Position numbers and translations under genes: made by a program
The notes under the pieces: generated by a model
Told to the model about the DNA's origin: nothing
The model's input: the letters and a program-made list of their open reading frames with translations, nothing else
The model's database searches: none
Source: an uncultured Nitrospina sp.
GTDB lineage: Bacteria; Nitrospinota; Nitrospinia; Nitrospinales; VA-1
Length of the DNA: 64,000 nt
Assembly: GCA_937891765.1 (NCBI GenBank)
Contig: CALAGQ010000037.1
Location: forward strand, 1 to 64,000
Direction of reading: 5' to 3'
Shown: positions 25,060-34,632 of the stretch, in pieces
How positions within the stretch are numbered: position 1 is the first letter of the stretch
Layout: each line of letters starts with the position of its first letter

Positions 25060-26190
25060 ATGCTGACTCAGGTTCAACCCGGTACCCAAAAATTTCCCGG
25101 CCGCTTTGGCGAACTGGTCAAGTTTCCTCTGCAACGTATTCATATTGAATTGACCAACGTCTGCAACTTTGACTGCACCTTTTGCCCCAAGCAGGAAATG
25201 ACCCGCCATTATGAGTATATGGATTTTGAAAGGGTCTGTGGAATCATTGATGAGATCGCCGAATATAATATGGCGGAAAAAATCACCTTCCATGTGATGG
25301 GCGAACCCTTCATGCACCCCCGCTTTTTTGAAATTCTCGATCATGCAGCGCAGTTAGGTGTGAAAACCGGCATTACCACTAATGGAACTTATCTCGACGA
25401 AGAGATGGCTATCAAGCTGGAAAAAGTTACCGCGTCTCAGGTGAACATCTCCCTGCAGACTCCTGATGAGGAATCCTTTAAAACCCGCAAGTCCAGACGG
25501 ATGAAATTCGATGAGTATCACAACCGTATTTTGCAATTCATTGAAGGTTGTCTTAAGCAGGAAAAACCACCGAAAATAAAAGTTCATTTCCTGAACACCT
25601 CCATCAAAACCGAAGTGCCGGGTGAGGACTGGACGGTTGGCACGATGAGTGTCATTAATAACACGAAGGAATTGCGCAAAATTTTTCGCTATTGGGCCGG
25701 GGAAGTACACAAAATCTGTCCACCGCTCAATGAAGAAAAACGTTTGGAAGTTGAGAAGAGTATCGATAAACTTTCCGCCTTCAAGTGGAACGTGGTGGAA
25801 GTTGCACCGAATATCCATTTCGAGACCTATATTCTCAACACATGGGGCAACGCGTTTACCGAGGGCACCCAGGTCGTTCCTTCTAAAATCGGTTATTGCA
25901 GCGCCTTGACCGACCATTTCGCCATCTTATGCAGTGGAGATTTGACTTATTGCTGTGTGGATTACGATGGCAAAACCATGGCGGGAAACGTGTTCAAAAA
26001 TTCGATCACAGAAATCCTTAACACTCAGCCGGTTATTGATGCGGTAGAAGGATTTAAAAATAATAGAGTAGTACACCCGCACTGCCAAAAATGTTTGGGC
26101 GGAAGTACTTGGTTTAAATCGATGGTAAATCGATTAGGTTCAATTATAATCTGGAAATACCTCAAAAAATTCTTTTACAAAACAAGCTAA
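25060..26190 (+). CDS. Radical SAM protein with SPASM-like C-terminus
   Basis: The 376-residue protein has the radical SAM cluster motif C35-x3-C39-x2-C42 (NVCNFDCTFCPKQ), a GEP-like motif (VMGEPFMHPRFFEIL) and a TNGTYL motif. The C-terminal third has a second Cys set (YCSALTDHFAIL, CSGDLTYCCVDYDG, HCQKCLGG), as in SPASM/twitch auxiliary-cluster domains. Such enzymes modify peptides, cofactors or sugars. No precursor peptide gene is visible; the adjacent FmdB-like zinc ribbon is a possible but unproven partner. Substrate is unknown. Confidence 0.85.
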   Translation: MLTQVQPGTQKFPGRFGELVKFPLQRIHIELTNVCNFDCTFCPKQEMTRHYEYMDFERVCGIIDEIAEYNMAEKITFHVMGEPFMHPRFFEILDHAAQLGVKTGITTNGTYLDEEMAIKLEKVTASQVNISLQTPDEESFKTRKSRRMKFDEYHNRILQFIEGCLKQEKPPKIKVHFLNTSIKTEVPGEDWTVGTMSVINNTKELRKIFRYWAGEVHKICPPLNEEKRLEVEKSIDKLSAFKWNVVEVAPNIHFETYILNTWGNAFTEGTQVVPSKIGYCSALTDHFAILCSGDLTYCCVDYDGKTMAGNVFKNSITEILNTQPVIDAVEGFKNNRVVHPHCQKCLGGSTWFKSMVNRLGSIIIWKYLKKFFYKTS

Positions 26191-26200
26191 AAAAAATAGT

Positions 26201-26277
26201 CGGGATGTAGCGCAGCCTGGTAGCGTACCTGCTTCGGGAGTAGGGGGTCGGAGGTTCAAATCCTCTCATCCCGACCA
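26201..26277 (+). tRNA. tRNA-Pro (anticodon CGG)
   Basis: The 77-base cloverleaf has acceptor stem CGGGATG/CATCCCG and encoded ACCA end. The D arm is GCGCAGCCTGGTAGCG. The anticodon stem CCTGC/GTAGG encloses TTCGGGA (anticodon CGG), and the T arm is GAGGTTCAAATCCTC. It closely resembles E. coli tRNA-Pro and lies between two plus-strand genes. Confidence 0.96.
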
Positions 26278-26363
26278 GTTTTCTATTTTTTCCTTCCTGA
26301 TTCATTCAGCCTTTATTAATTGAGTAGTAATCTAATGTTCACCCTTTTGTAATTTAATTTTTA

Positions 26364-27953
26364 ATGATCATAGCCAGCAGTCTTGAAAAATCTTTTGGTC
26401 CTCAAACCTTGTTTGAGGATGTGTCTTTTCTTATCAATACAGGTGAGCGTATTGGGCTGATCGGCAAAAATGGTACCGGAAAGTCTACCCTGTTCAAGAT
26501 GATTCTTGGAGAGGAAAGGCAGGACTCGGGAACTCTTTCAACGCCCAAAGGTTACAGGATCGGAGCTCTGGACCAGCATATCCGCTTCACCCAACCCACT
26601 GTTCTCCAGGAATGCATTGAAGCCCTGCCCATTGAAAAGCAATGGGACCATTACAAGGCTGAAATCATTCTTTCCGGTTTGGGATTTGCCGACCAGGACT
26701 TTCAAAAAGACCCCACCACCTTCAGTGGTGGTTTCCAAGTGCGGATCAACCTTTGTAAAGCGTTGTTATCCGACCCGAATATGCTTTTGCTGGATGAGCC
26801 CACCAACTATCTCGACATCATTTCACTGCGCTGGCTCAAGGACTATCTCAACAAGTGGCCCGGGGAAATGATGCTCATCACGCATGACCGCGATTTCATG
26901 GACAAAGTCACCACCCACACACTGGGCCTGCACCGCAAGCAAGCTCGAAAAGTCAGCGGCGGTACTATTAAATTCTATGAGATGATTATTCAGGAAGAAG
27001 AAACCTACGAGCAAACCCGGAAAAACCTGGAGAACAAGCGAAAAGAAATGCAATCTCTTGTAGACCGGTTTCGCGCCAAAGCTTCCAAAGCCACCATGGC
27101 TCAGTCGCGATTAAAGATGATGGAAAAAATGGGCACGATGGAAAAGCTCGACACTGAGAAGAACCTGGGATTCAGATTCAACCACCTTCCCTGCCCGGGA
27201 AAAGTAATCATGAACATAAAGGATCTTTCTTTCTCCTACGATGGAAATCCTGAAAATAATATTTTCTCAGATATGTCATTCACCATAGGACGGAAGGATC
27301 GCATAGCAATCATCGGAGCCAACGGCAAAGGAAAGTCTACTCTGCTAAACTGTCTGGCAGAAGAATTGACACCTACCTCAGGTTCCATCACCCAGCATCC
27401 CTCTAGCCGCCTCGGCCATTTTGGCCAGACCAATATTGAGCGGCTCGAACCCAAGAACAAGGTGCTCGATGAGATACTCCGTTCCAATCCCAACCTTTCC
27501 CTGCAAGCCGCACATAGCATATGCGGCGCCATGATGTTTGATGGCGACTTGAGCAAAAAAAAGGTGAGCGTGTTATCTGGTGGAGAAAGAAGCCGCGTGC
27601 TGTTGGGAAAAATAATTTCCCACCCCACCAACCTCCTGCTTTTGGATGAACCTACGCATCACCTGGATGTGGAATCTATTGAGGCCTTGATAGAAGAGTT
27701 GAACGATTATGCAGGAGCTCTGGTTATTGTCACTCACTCTGAACTCATCCTTAAGACCCTGGCTAAGAACCTGATTATTTTCCATCAGGGCCGAGCAGAA
27801 TATTTTCATGGGGGATACGAAGACTTCCTGGAAAAAGTGGGCTGGGAGGGAGAACCAGTTGCGGAGAAAAAAGTAAAAGCCCAAATAAACAAAAAGGAAG
27901 CCCGAAAATTACGTGCCCTGGAGCGCCAGAAGGCTCAAGCCAGTCAGGATTGA
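26364..27953 (+). CDS. ABC-F family ATPase
   Basis: The 529-residue soluble protein has two ABC domains and no membrane segments. Walker A motifs are GLIGKNGTGKST (about residue 30) and GANGKGKST (about 317). Signatures are FSGGFQVRI and LSGGERSRV, and Walker B motifs are LLLDEPTNYLD and LLLDEPTHHLD. A charged linker (EETYEQTRKNLENKRKEMQ) separates the halves. ABC-F proteins act at the ribosomal E site or in quality control. The layout resembles YbiT/Uup-like housekeeping members. A resistance role cannot be assigned from sequence. The second Walker A reads GANGKGKST, where family members often have GxNGxGKS. Confidence 0.9.
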   Translation: MIIASSLEKSFGPQTLFEDVSFLINTGERIGLIGKNGTGKSTLFKMILGEERQDSGTLSTPKGYRIGALDQHIRFTQPTVLQECIEALPIEKQWDHYKAEIILSGLGFADQDFQKDPTTFSGGFQVRINLCKALLSDPNMLLLDEPTNYLDIISLRWLKDYLNKWPGEMMLITHDRDFMDKVTTHTLGLHRKQARKVSGGTIKFYEMIIQEEETYEQTRKNLENKRKEMQSLVDRFRAKASKATMAQSRLKMMEKMGTMEKLDTEKNLGFRFNHLPCPGKVIMNIKDLSFSYDGNPENNIFSDMSFTIGRKDRIAIIGANGKGKSTLLNCLAEELTPTSGSITQHPSSRLGHFGQTNIERLEPKNKVLDEILRSNPNLSLQAAHSICGAMMFDGDLSKKKVSVLSGGERSRVLLGKIISHPTNLLLLDEPTHHLDVESIEALIEELNDYAGALVIVTHSELILKTLAKNLIIFHQGRAEYFHGGYEDFLEKVGWEGEPVAEKKVKAQINKKEARKLRALERQKAQASQD

Positions 27954-28197
27954 GCCTGAAAAATAGCCGCCTCCATTTTGCCTTGGGCGGGTTCCCTTGT
28001 TTTTGAGAGAAGCGTTGAATTTCGTGGCCCTTAAACTTCCAAGTATCAGGATTACCCATAAATCCCTCAATGCCGCAAAGTGACTGGCAGGGGTTTGGAT
28101 AATGTGTTAAAAATATATTATTGTAGTTTGGCATAAGTCGGGTACTGCCCCGGTCTATAAATCTGATCTCCACCCTTTTTTTAATACATTCCATATC

Positions 28198-30663
28198 ATG
28201 ATTGATAAAACTAAACCCGGCCCCGGACAAATCACCCGAGAATCGCTCAAGCTTTGGTTCAAGCACCACCTGAAATACACTCTGGTGGACGACCAATATT
28301 CTGCGACAAAATCGGACCATTTCACCAGTCTGGCTTTATCGGTCCGTGATCATCTGGTTAACAGATGGCTACAAACCCAGCAATCCTATTATGAGAACAA
28401 TGTAAAGAGAGTTTACTACCTTTCCATGGAATTTCTAATTGGTCGATTGTTGACCAATAACCTGATCAACCTTGGAATTTATGATGAATACAAAGAGGCT
28501 CTTGCAGAACTCGATCACGATATCCATGAATTGGAGGAATACGAAGTCGAGGCAGGGTTGGGCAATGGCGGCCTTGGACGTCTTGCGGCCTGTTTTCTTG
28601 ATTCCATTGCCAGCTTGGGAATTCCCGGATATGGCTATGGAATCCGTTACGAGTTTGGAATCTTTTACCAAAACATAATCCGGGGCTATCAAGTTGAAAA
28701 AGCCGACAACTGGTTGCGAATAGGAAATCCCTGGGAAATTCCCAGACCGCGCTCCCTGTTCCCTGTTAAGTTTTATGGCCATGTGGAATCCACTCTAAAC
28801 TCACAAGGTAAAAAAGAACATAATTGGGTCGACACACAAGATGTCATGGCCATGGCTTACGACATCCCCATCCCCGGTTACCAAAATGATACGGTCAATA
28901 ATCTTCGACTTTGGAGTGCCCGGTCCAGCCGGGAGTTGGAACTGGATTATTTTCAAGCCGGTGACTATTTCCAAGCCGTGCAAAACAAACATGAAAGCGA
29001 AATAATTTCCAAAGTATTATATCCGGCCGACCATAATCCAGCCGGAAAAGAACTCCGGTTCAAACAGGAGTACTTTTTCGTTGCTGCCTCCCTGAGCGAT
29101 ATCGTCCGGCGATACAAAAAGCGGCATACTACCTTTGATGAATTCAGTGACAAGGTTGCTATCCAGCTGAATGACACCCATCCCGCGCTGGCTATTGCCG
29201 AATTAATGCGCATTCTGATTGATAATGAAAAATTGTCCTGGGCCAAGGCCTGGAAAGTTACGGTTAACACCTTTGCATTCACCAACCACACCATTCTTCC
29301 CGAGGCGATGGAAAAATGGTCACTGGAGTTATTCAGCAGGGTATTACCCCGTCATCTGGACATCATTTTTCAAATCAACCAGAAATTTATGGATCAAGTA
29401 CAGAAAAAGTATCCTGATGATCTGGAAAAAATGAATAGAATGTCTCTTATTGAAGAGGACCATACAAAATATATTCGTATGGCAAACCTCTCCATTATCG
29501 GCAGTCACTCCACCAATGGAGTTGCGAAACTACATTCCAGCATACTCAAGGAAAAAGTATTTTCTGACTTTTATGAAATGTTCCCCGAGCGCTTCAACAA
29601 CAAAACCAACGGCATTACCCCGCGCCGCTGGCTGAAAAGCTGCAATCCCGAATTATCAGAACTGATCACAGAACATATTGGGGATTCATGGATCAAAAAT
29701 TTATCAGAGATAAAAAACCTTGAGGATCATGTCAATGATGCTCAACTGATCGACCGCTGGAAAAAAATAAAAACCGCTAATAAAAAAAGGCTGGCAAAAC
29801 ATATTCAAAAAACGATGAGCCTGGAAATTGATCCAAACTCCCTGTTTGAAGTACAGGTCAAACGAATTCATGAATACAAAAGACAGGTGTTAAGCGTTCT
29901 ACACGCCATCGCGCTTTATAACCGCATGCGTAAAAATCCTAAGGACTTTAAAACTCCCAGAACCATTATATTTTCCGGGAAAGCCGCTCCCGGTTATGCC
30001 ACGGCAAAACTGATCATCAAGTTCATTAACAGCGTCGCCGAGACCATCAATGCCGATTCCAGTATTCATGGAAAACTGAAAATCGTATTTTTGCCCAATT
30101 ATTCCGTGACTCTTGCAGAAAGAATTATTCCTGCCGCTGACCTTTCCGTACAAATTTCCACAGCTGGCATGGAAGCTTCAGGCACCGGCAATATGAAACT
30201 GTCTCTTAATGGTGCCCTAACCGTGGGAACACTCGATGGCGCAAACATTGAAATCATGGAGGAGGTTGGAAAAGAAAATATTTTTATATTTGGTTTGAAC
30301 GCCGATGAAGTTATGGTGAAGAAACAAACCGGCTACCAGCCCAGAGAGATATACAAGGAAAACATGGAGTTAAGAGAAGTTCTGGACATGGTTCAGCAAG
30401 GCTTTTTTTTCGAACAACAACCCCATCTTTTTCAACCCATTCTGGAAACCTTGTTGGATCATGGCGATCCTTATATGGTCCTAGCAGATTTTCAATCCTT
30501 CTGCAACATTCAGGAAAAGATCAGCAACGCCTATTTGGATAGCGATGCATGGACGAAAAAAGCCATCATCAATGTAGCGCGGATGGGAAAATTTTCCAGC
30601 GACCGATCCATCAAAGAATATGCGGAAGAGATTTGGAACGTTCCCGTTAACCCGAAATACTAG
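28198..30663 (+). CDS. glgP: Glycogen/alpha-glucan phosphorylase
   Basis: This enzyme releases glucose 1-phosphate from alpha-1,4-glucans. The 821-residue length fits the GT35 family. It shows YLSMEFLIGRLLTNNL near the N-terminus, GNGGLGRLAACFLDS, QLNDTHPALAIAELMRIL, and the PLP-lysine region EASGTGNMKLSLNGALTVGT. It is transcribed rightward and its stop lies four bases from the end of the convergent malQ gene. With malQ, a GH57 enzyme and glgB it forms a storage-glucan cluster; glgA and glgC are not in the window. Confidence 0.96.
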   Translation: MIDKTKPGPGQITRESLKLWFKHHLKYTLVDDQYSATKSDHFTSLALSVRDHLVNRWLQTQQSYYENNVKRVYYLSMEFLIGRLLTNNLINLGIYDEYKEALAELDHDIHELEEYEVEAGLGNGGLGRLAACFLDSIASLGIPGYGYGIRYEFGIFYQNIIRGYQVEKADNWLRIGNPWEIPRPRSLFPVKFYGHVESTLNSQGKKEHNWVDTQDVMAMAYDIPIPGYQNDTVNNLRLWSARSSRELELDYFQAGDYFQAVQNKHESEIISKVLYPADHNPAGKELRFKQEYFFVAASLSDIVRRYKKRHTTFDEFSDKVAIQLNDTHPALAIAELMRILIDNEKLSWAKAWKVTVNTFAFTNHTILPEAMEKWSLELFSRVLPRHLDIIFQINQKFMDQVQKKYPDDLEKMNRMSLIEEDHTKYIRMANLSIIGSHSTNGVAKLHSSILKEKVFSDFYEMFPERFNNKTNGITPRRWLKSCNPELSELITEHIGDSWIKNLSEIKNLEDHVNDAQLIDRWKKIKTANKKRLAKHIQKTMSLEIDPNSLFEVQVKRIHEYKRQVLSVLHAIALYNRMRKNPKDFKTPRTIIFSGKAAPGYATAKLIIKFINSVAETINADSSIHGKLKIVFLPNYSVTLAERIIPAADLSVQISTAGMEASGTGNMKLSLNGALTVGTLDGANIEIMEEVGKENIFIFGLNADEVMVKKQTGYQPREIYKENMELREVLDMVQQGFFFEQQPHLFQPILETLLDHGDPYMVLADFQSFCNIQEKISNAYLDSDAWTKKAIINVARMGKFSSDRSIKEYAEEIWNVPVNPKY

Positions 30664-30667
30664 GCCC

Positions 30668-32158
30668 TTAGTCCCTGCCATAGGTTTTGGTCAACTCAGC
30701 AAGTTTTTCCACATCACCGGTTGACCATTGGCGCAACCTCCACTCCCAATTATTTTCAGCAGTTCCTGGACAATTCATACGAGCGCCAGACCCTAGTCCC
30801 AGCACATCCTGCATAGGCAGAATAACCATGTCGGCAATCGATCTCATTGCCAGAGTTATCATCTCTTCAGCGACCGTAGCGGAATCCACTTTCTTCCCTA
30901 TAATATTTTCCAGTTTCACCTTCGATTCTTCACTCATTTCCTCATCAAACCAGCCTCGTATAGTATTACAATCATGCGTCCCGGTATACAGAATGCAGTT
31001 CTTCACATGGTTACCCGGAGCATAAGGATTTTCCAAAATATCTCCATCAAAAGCGAAGATCAAAAGTTTCATTCCCGGAAACCCAAACTGGATCATAGCG
31101 TCTTTGACATCCTGAGTAATAACACCCAGATCTTCAGCTACAACGGGAATGGACTCGAATTCTTTAAATAGTCTGGAAATAAAATCTACTCCAGGACATT
31201 CCTGCCAACGCCCGTTTACAGCAGTTGGATCGCTGGCTGGTATCTCCCAAGCCGCCAGTAGACCACGAAAATGATCGATCCGCACCAGATCAAAAAGACC
31301 CAAGTTATGCTTCATTCGCTTCAACCACCAGAGGTAATCATTTTCACGAAGAGCATTCCAGTCAAAAACAGGATTCCCCCATTTTTGACCCGTTTCACTG
31401 AAATAGTCAGGAGGAACTCCCGCAACAACAACAGGCCGCATTTCCTGATCGAGCTTAAAAAACTCCGGATGAGCCCAGACATCAGCACTATCATGATTCA
31501 CATAAAGGGCCACATCACCAAAAATACGCACTCCCCTTTTCTGACAATACCTCTGCAATTCCACCCATTGCCGAAATAATACGAATTGAAAATATTTTTC
31601 CTGGTCCACGAGTTCACTTAATCGCCCGACATATTCCTCAACCGTATTTCTTTTTTTTATATCCTCCGGCCATTCACTCCATGAACGGCCGTCAAAATAG
31701 TTCTTGAGCACCGAAAAGAGACAATAATCTTCCAGCCAATAGGAATTATCAACGCAAAATTTTTCGTACTCATTTTTATCCACACGTCTGCTAAAACGTG
31801 CGAAACTTTTTGACAGAAGACTGATCTTGAAATCCAAAGCAGGAGAATATTGAACCCGGTTCGGAGAACACTCAAGTGCAGGTTCCAAGTCACCCTCCTC
31901 CAGAAAACCATCACGAATCATGAACTCCGGGCTCGCAAATAAAGGACTGATCGCAAACGCAGAAGTGCAACTATAAGGCGAGTTCCCGAATGAGGGCGGA
32001 TTGATCGGAAGAATTTGCCAAAGACTCTGACCGGCCTGTCTCAATAAATCGACAAACTCAAATGCTGAAGGGCCAAAATCTCCTACGCCAAACTTTGAGG
32101 GCAAGGATGTGATGTGAAGGAGAATTCCACTGCTTCGAGATTCTTGATTCTGAGGCAT
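30668..32158 (-). CDS. malQ: 4-alpha-glucanotransferase (amylomaltase)
   Basis: MalQ moves alpha-1,4-glucan segments between chains, complementing phosphorylase. From ATG 32158 it has 496 residues. GH77 features are GILLHITSLPSKFGVGDFG at the N-terminus, FGDVALYVNHDSADVW, the nucleophile region VRIDHFRGLLAAW, the acid/base VVAEDLGVIT and THDCNTIRGWF. An upstream in-frame ATG (32239) lies within the GH57 gene and would add a segment absent from the family; AAAGGGA sits just before 32158. It is the third gene of the leftward glgB-GH57-malQ operon. Confidence 0.93.
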   Translation of the reverse strand: MPQNQESRSSGILLHITSLPSKFGVGDFGPSAFEFVDLLRQAGQSLWQILPINPPSFGNSPYSCTSAFAISPLFASPEFMIRDGFLEEGDLEPALECSPNRVQYSPALDFKISLLSKSFARFSRRVDKNEYEKFCVDNSYWLEDYCLFSVLKNYFDGRSWSEWPEDIKKRNTVEEYVGRLSELVDQEKYFQFVLFRQWVELQRYCQKRGVRIFGDVALYVNHDSADVWAHPEFFKLDQEMRPVVVAGVPPDYFSETGQKWGNPVFDWNALRENDYLWWLKRMKHNLGLFDLVRIDHFRGLLAAWEIPASDPTAVNGRWQECPGVDFISRLFKEFESIPVVAEDLGVITQDVKDAMIQFGFPGMKLLIFAFDGDILENPYAPGNHVKNCILYTGTHDCNTIRGWFDEEMSEESKVKLENIIGKKVDSATVAEEMITLAMRSIADMVILPMQDVLGLGSGARMNCPGTAENNWEWRLRQWSTGDVEKLAELTKTYGRD

Positions 32159-32166
32159 GGTTCCCT

Positions 32167-34590
32167 TTAAGGACTCTTGGATTCTTGAGGAACCCGAATC
32201 ATAAGGGAATGGGCTAAAGAATCGAATCTGGCAATCCACTGCATTGAGAACTGGTCACCCCGGGTACTATTTTCACGGATTTCACCATAAACAGAATTCA
32301 TCATCTGGAAGCATAAATTCTGCACCTTCCATAAATTCATACGAAGAGGCATAGCAACCAGAAGCCCCACAATGCTTTCAAAACTTTCCAGCAAAGATAA
32401 ATCTTTGGGGTTCCTGGAAATTTGATGGGCCAGGTTTTCGACCCCCCCCTCAAAAAACTTCCCCAATGTTTCCACATCCAGGGAAACACTATGTAGATCA
32501 ACATCGCTAAGTAGTTTTTCGATTAAATGAAGATCAGGCTTATCTTTATTCATTTCTTCCAACAAGCGGGTATTCAAAACCGCCTCCATGATTGTTAAAA
32601 ACAATTTTGGAGGTGCCACACCCTCCTCCTTTAAATATTCATTTAAAGGTTTAAAGGAATCATAAAGCCGGGCGTAAGATTCTGCATTTTCGGAAAGGGT
32701 GGAAAACAGAATTGTATCCTGAATAGTTTTTTGTTCATTTCTCGACATGAATTTCAAAGGGTAGGGTTTTGCTCCGAAAATATCCTCGAGTGCGGATAAA
32801 ACTTCATCATATACACCTGCAGCAAAGCTTTGCTTGATCGTTTCCATCCGCTTTTCGAAAGCCTCCCATTTCTGAGAACCGCAAACAAAAGCTTTTATTT
32901 TATGATCCCCTGAATGGACAGCGCAAAACTCTTGTCGGCTGGATTCCCGGGTTACTTCTGAAGTCATCTGCACAGACCCGTATACCATTCGAGCCCGATC
33001 ATTTTTTAAATCCTGATAATGGAGCAGTTCAATGCTATGAGCATACAAGCTGACCTCACCTTCAAGCAGGTCAAATAACGAATCCAACGCATAATGAGCG
33101 CAAATGGCTGAAAAATCCATCTGATCTCTTTCCATGACGCCTTTATAAACCAGAGCACCATTTCCTCTCTCAAGCAGATTACTCTCAGCCATCTCAAGCA
33201 ATTCCAGAAATCGGGGCTCAAGCTCATCCCCTGAAAGCTCTTCAGCATATTGGATGGCCTTGCCCGCGTAGAGAAGAATCTGCTCCGTTTCAATCCCCGA
33301 GACATCGTTGAAAAACCAACCGCAACTGGTGTACATAAACATGGAGTTACGTTGCATTTCGAGAAGCTTGAGCATGACAACCTTCTCAGAATCCTTAAGC
33401 TTGCGTTGAGAATGTTCCGCCAGAAAATCATCCAAGCCAGATCGATTCTCATGCACATCTATATAAGCGTTCCTCGCCAGCCAGGGGTCTTTAATTATTC
33501 CTCTGCCGATTTCCATAAAGATAGAATCAGCCTTATCCTGCACCCAGTCTAACGCCCGCCTGAGAGGCGCCCTCCACTTCTGATTCCACTCGGGCCGACC
33601 ACCGGTTTGGCAGCCACAATCGTTGCTCCAGCGCCCAACACCATGCTCACAACTCCATGAAGTTTTTTCCGTTATTCCTACCTCTCGTTTCGGGGGAAAT
33701 TTCTCCAAGTATTCTGAAAAATTGGTCAATCGCGCATCACTGTCGTTCTCTATACATTGCAGAGCAAATGCCAGCGCCATATCGCCAAACTTGTGATGAT
33801 GCCCATAGGTTTCACCGTCAGTAGCAATACTGAGTAATCGAGGCTCGTCGGCATCGTTCACCTGCAGTAACTTTTCAGCTAGATATTTTCCATCCTGCAA
33901 AATATTTTTAAAGGCCAACTCCTGAGACAGGGGGCCATTGTAAAAGAAAGCACTAATACTCTTACCTCCTGCCAACCTCACTCGATAAGGCTGGTAAATA
34001 TCAAACTCTTCTTTCCTTCCAGATCTTCCCCTATAAATTTCGAGTTGACTTGCCTGATGAGGGGCCAGAACCGTAAATCGAATTCCTAAGTCAGCCATTA
34101 TCTCGAGGGTTTCCAAATCCACCGCCGTTTCCGGCAGCCACATTCCCTCAGGAAGACGTTTAAATCGAAGTTCAAAATCCCTGACGCCCCAATAAACCTG
34201 GGTGTATTTATCGCGAGTATTTGCCAAAGGCATGATCATATGCGAATAACATTGCGCCATCGCCGAACCATGCCCGGAAAAATTTTTCAGGCTGATTTGA
34301 TCTGCCTCCAGAATCGCCTGATACGTATCCGTAGCATGGTTTTCCATCCAGCTTAACAACGTAGGGCCAAAGTCAAAACTTATTTTGGAATAGTTGTTGA
34401 GCATTTTGATGATAAAACCCTTTTCATCGAGAATTCGAGCCCGCGAATTTGGGGCATAACACTCGGCATTAATACGGTCGTTCCAATCATGGAAGGGATG
34501 TGCCGACTCTTGGTAGGTAATGGCCTCCAGCCACGGGTTCTCCCTGGGGGGCTGGTAAAAATGTCCGTGCACACAAATAAACTTGTTCAT
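32167..34590 (-). CDS. GH57 glycoside hydrolase with DUF3536-like C-terminus
   Basis: The 807-residue protein begins FICVHGHFYQPPRENPW, the GH57 HGHFYQP signature. It carries GMWLPETAVDLETLEIMADLGI, IATDGETYGHHHKFGDMAL and SCEHGVGRWSNDCGC, as in the GH57 group with a DUF3536 extension. GH57 members act on alpha-glucans as amylases, branching enzymes or glucanotransferases. The C-terminal half (about 400-807) is helical and unassigned. It lies between glgB and malQ, so a glycogen role is likely, but the exact reaction is not evident. No signal peptide is present, so it is cytoplasmic. Confidence 0.85.
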   Translation of the reverse strand: MNKFICVHGHFYQPPRENPWLEAITYQESAHPFHDWNDRINAECYAPNSRARILDEKGFIIKMLNNYSKISFDFGPTLLSWMENHATDTYQAILEADQISLKNFSGHGSAMAQCYSHMIMPLANTRDKYTQVYWGVRDFELRFKRLPEGMWLPETAVDLETLEIMADLGIRFTVLAPHQASQLEIYRGRSGRKEEFDIYQPYRVRLAGGKSISAFFYNGPLSQELAFKNILQDGKYLAEKLLQVNDADEPRLLSIATDGETYGHHHKFGDMALAFALQCIENDSDARLTNFSEYLEKFPPKREVGITEKTSWSCEHGVGRWSNDCGCQTGGRPEWNQKWRAPLRRALDWVQDKADSIFMEIGRGIIKDPWLARNAYIDVHENRSGLDDFLAEHSQRKLKDSEKVVMLKLLEMQRNSMFMYTSCGWFFNDVSGIETEQILLYAGKAIQYAEELSGDELEPRFLELLEMAESNLLERGNGALVYKGVMERDQMDFSAICAHYALDSLFDLLEGEVSLYAHSIELLHYQDLKNDRARMVYGSVQMTSEVTRESSRQEFCAVHSGDHKIKAFVCGSQKWEAFEKRMETIKQSFAAGVYDEVLSALEDIFGAKPYPLKFMSRNEQKTIQDTILFSTLSENAESYARLYDSFKPLNEYLKEEGVAPPKLFLTIMEAVLNTRLLEEMNKDKPDLHLIEKLLSDVDLHSVSLDVETLGKFFEGGVENLAHQISRNPKDLSLLESFESIVGLLVAMPLRMNLWKVQNLCFQMMNSVYGEIRENSTRGDQFSMQWIARFDSLAHSLMIRVPQESKSP

Positions 34591-34632
34591 GAACTCAAAG
34601 TCTGTTTTTTATTTTACGTACAAAAGAAATCA

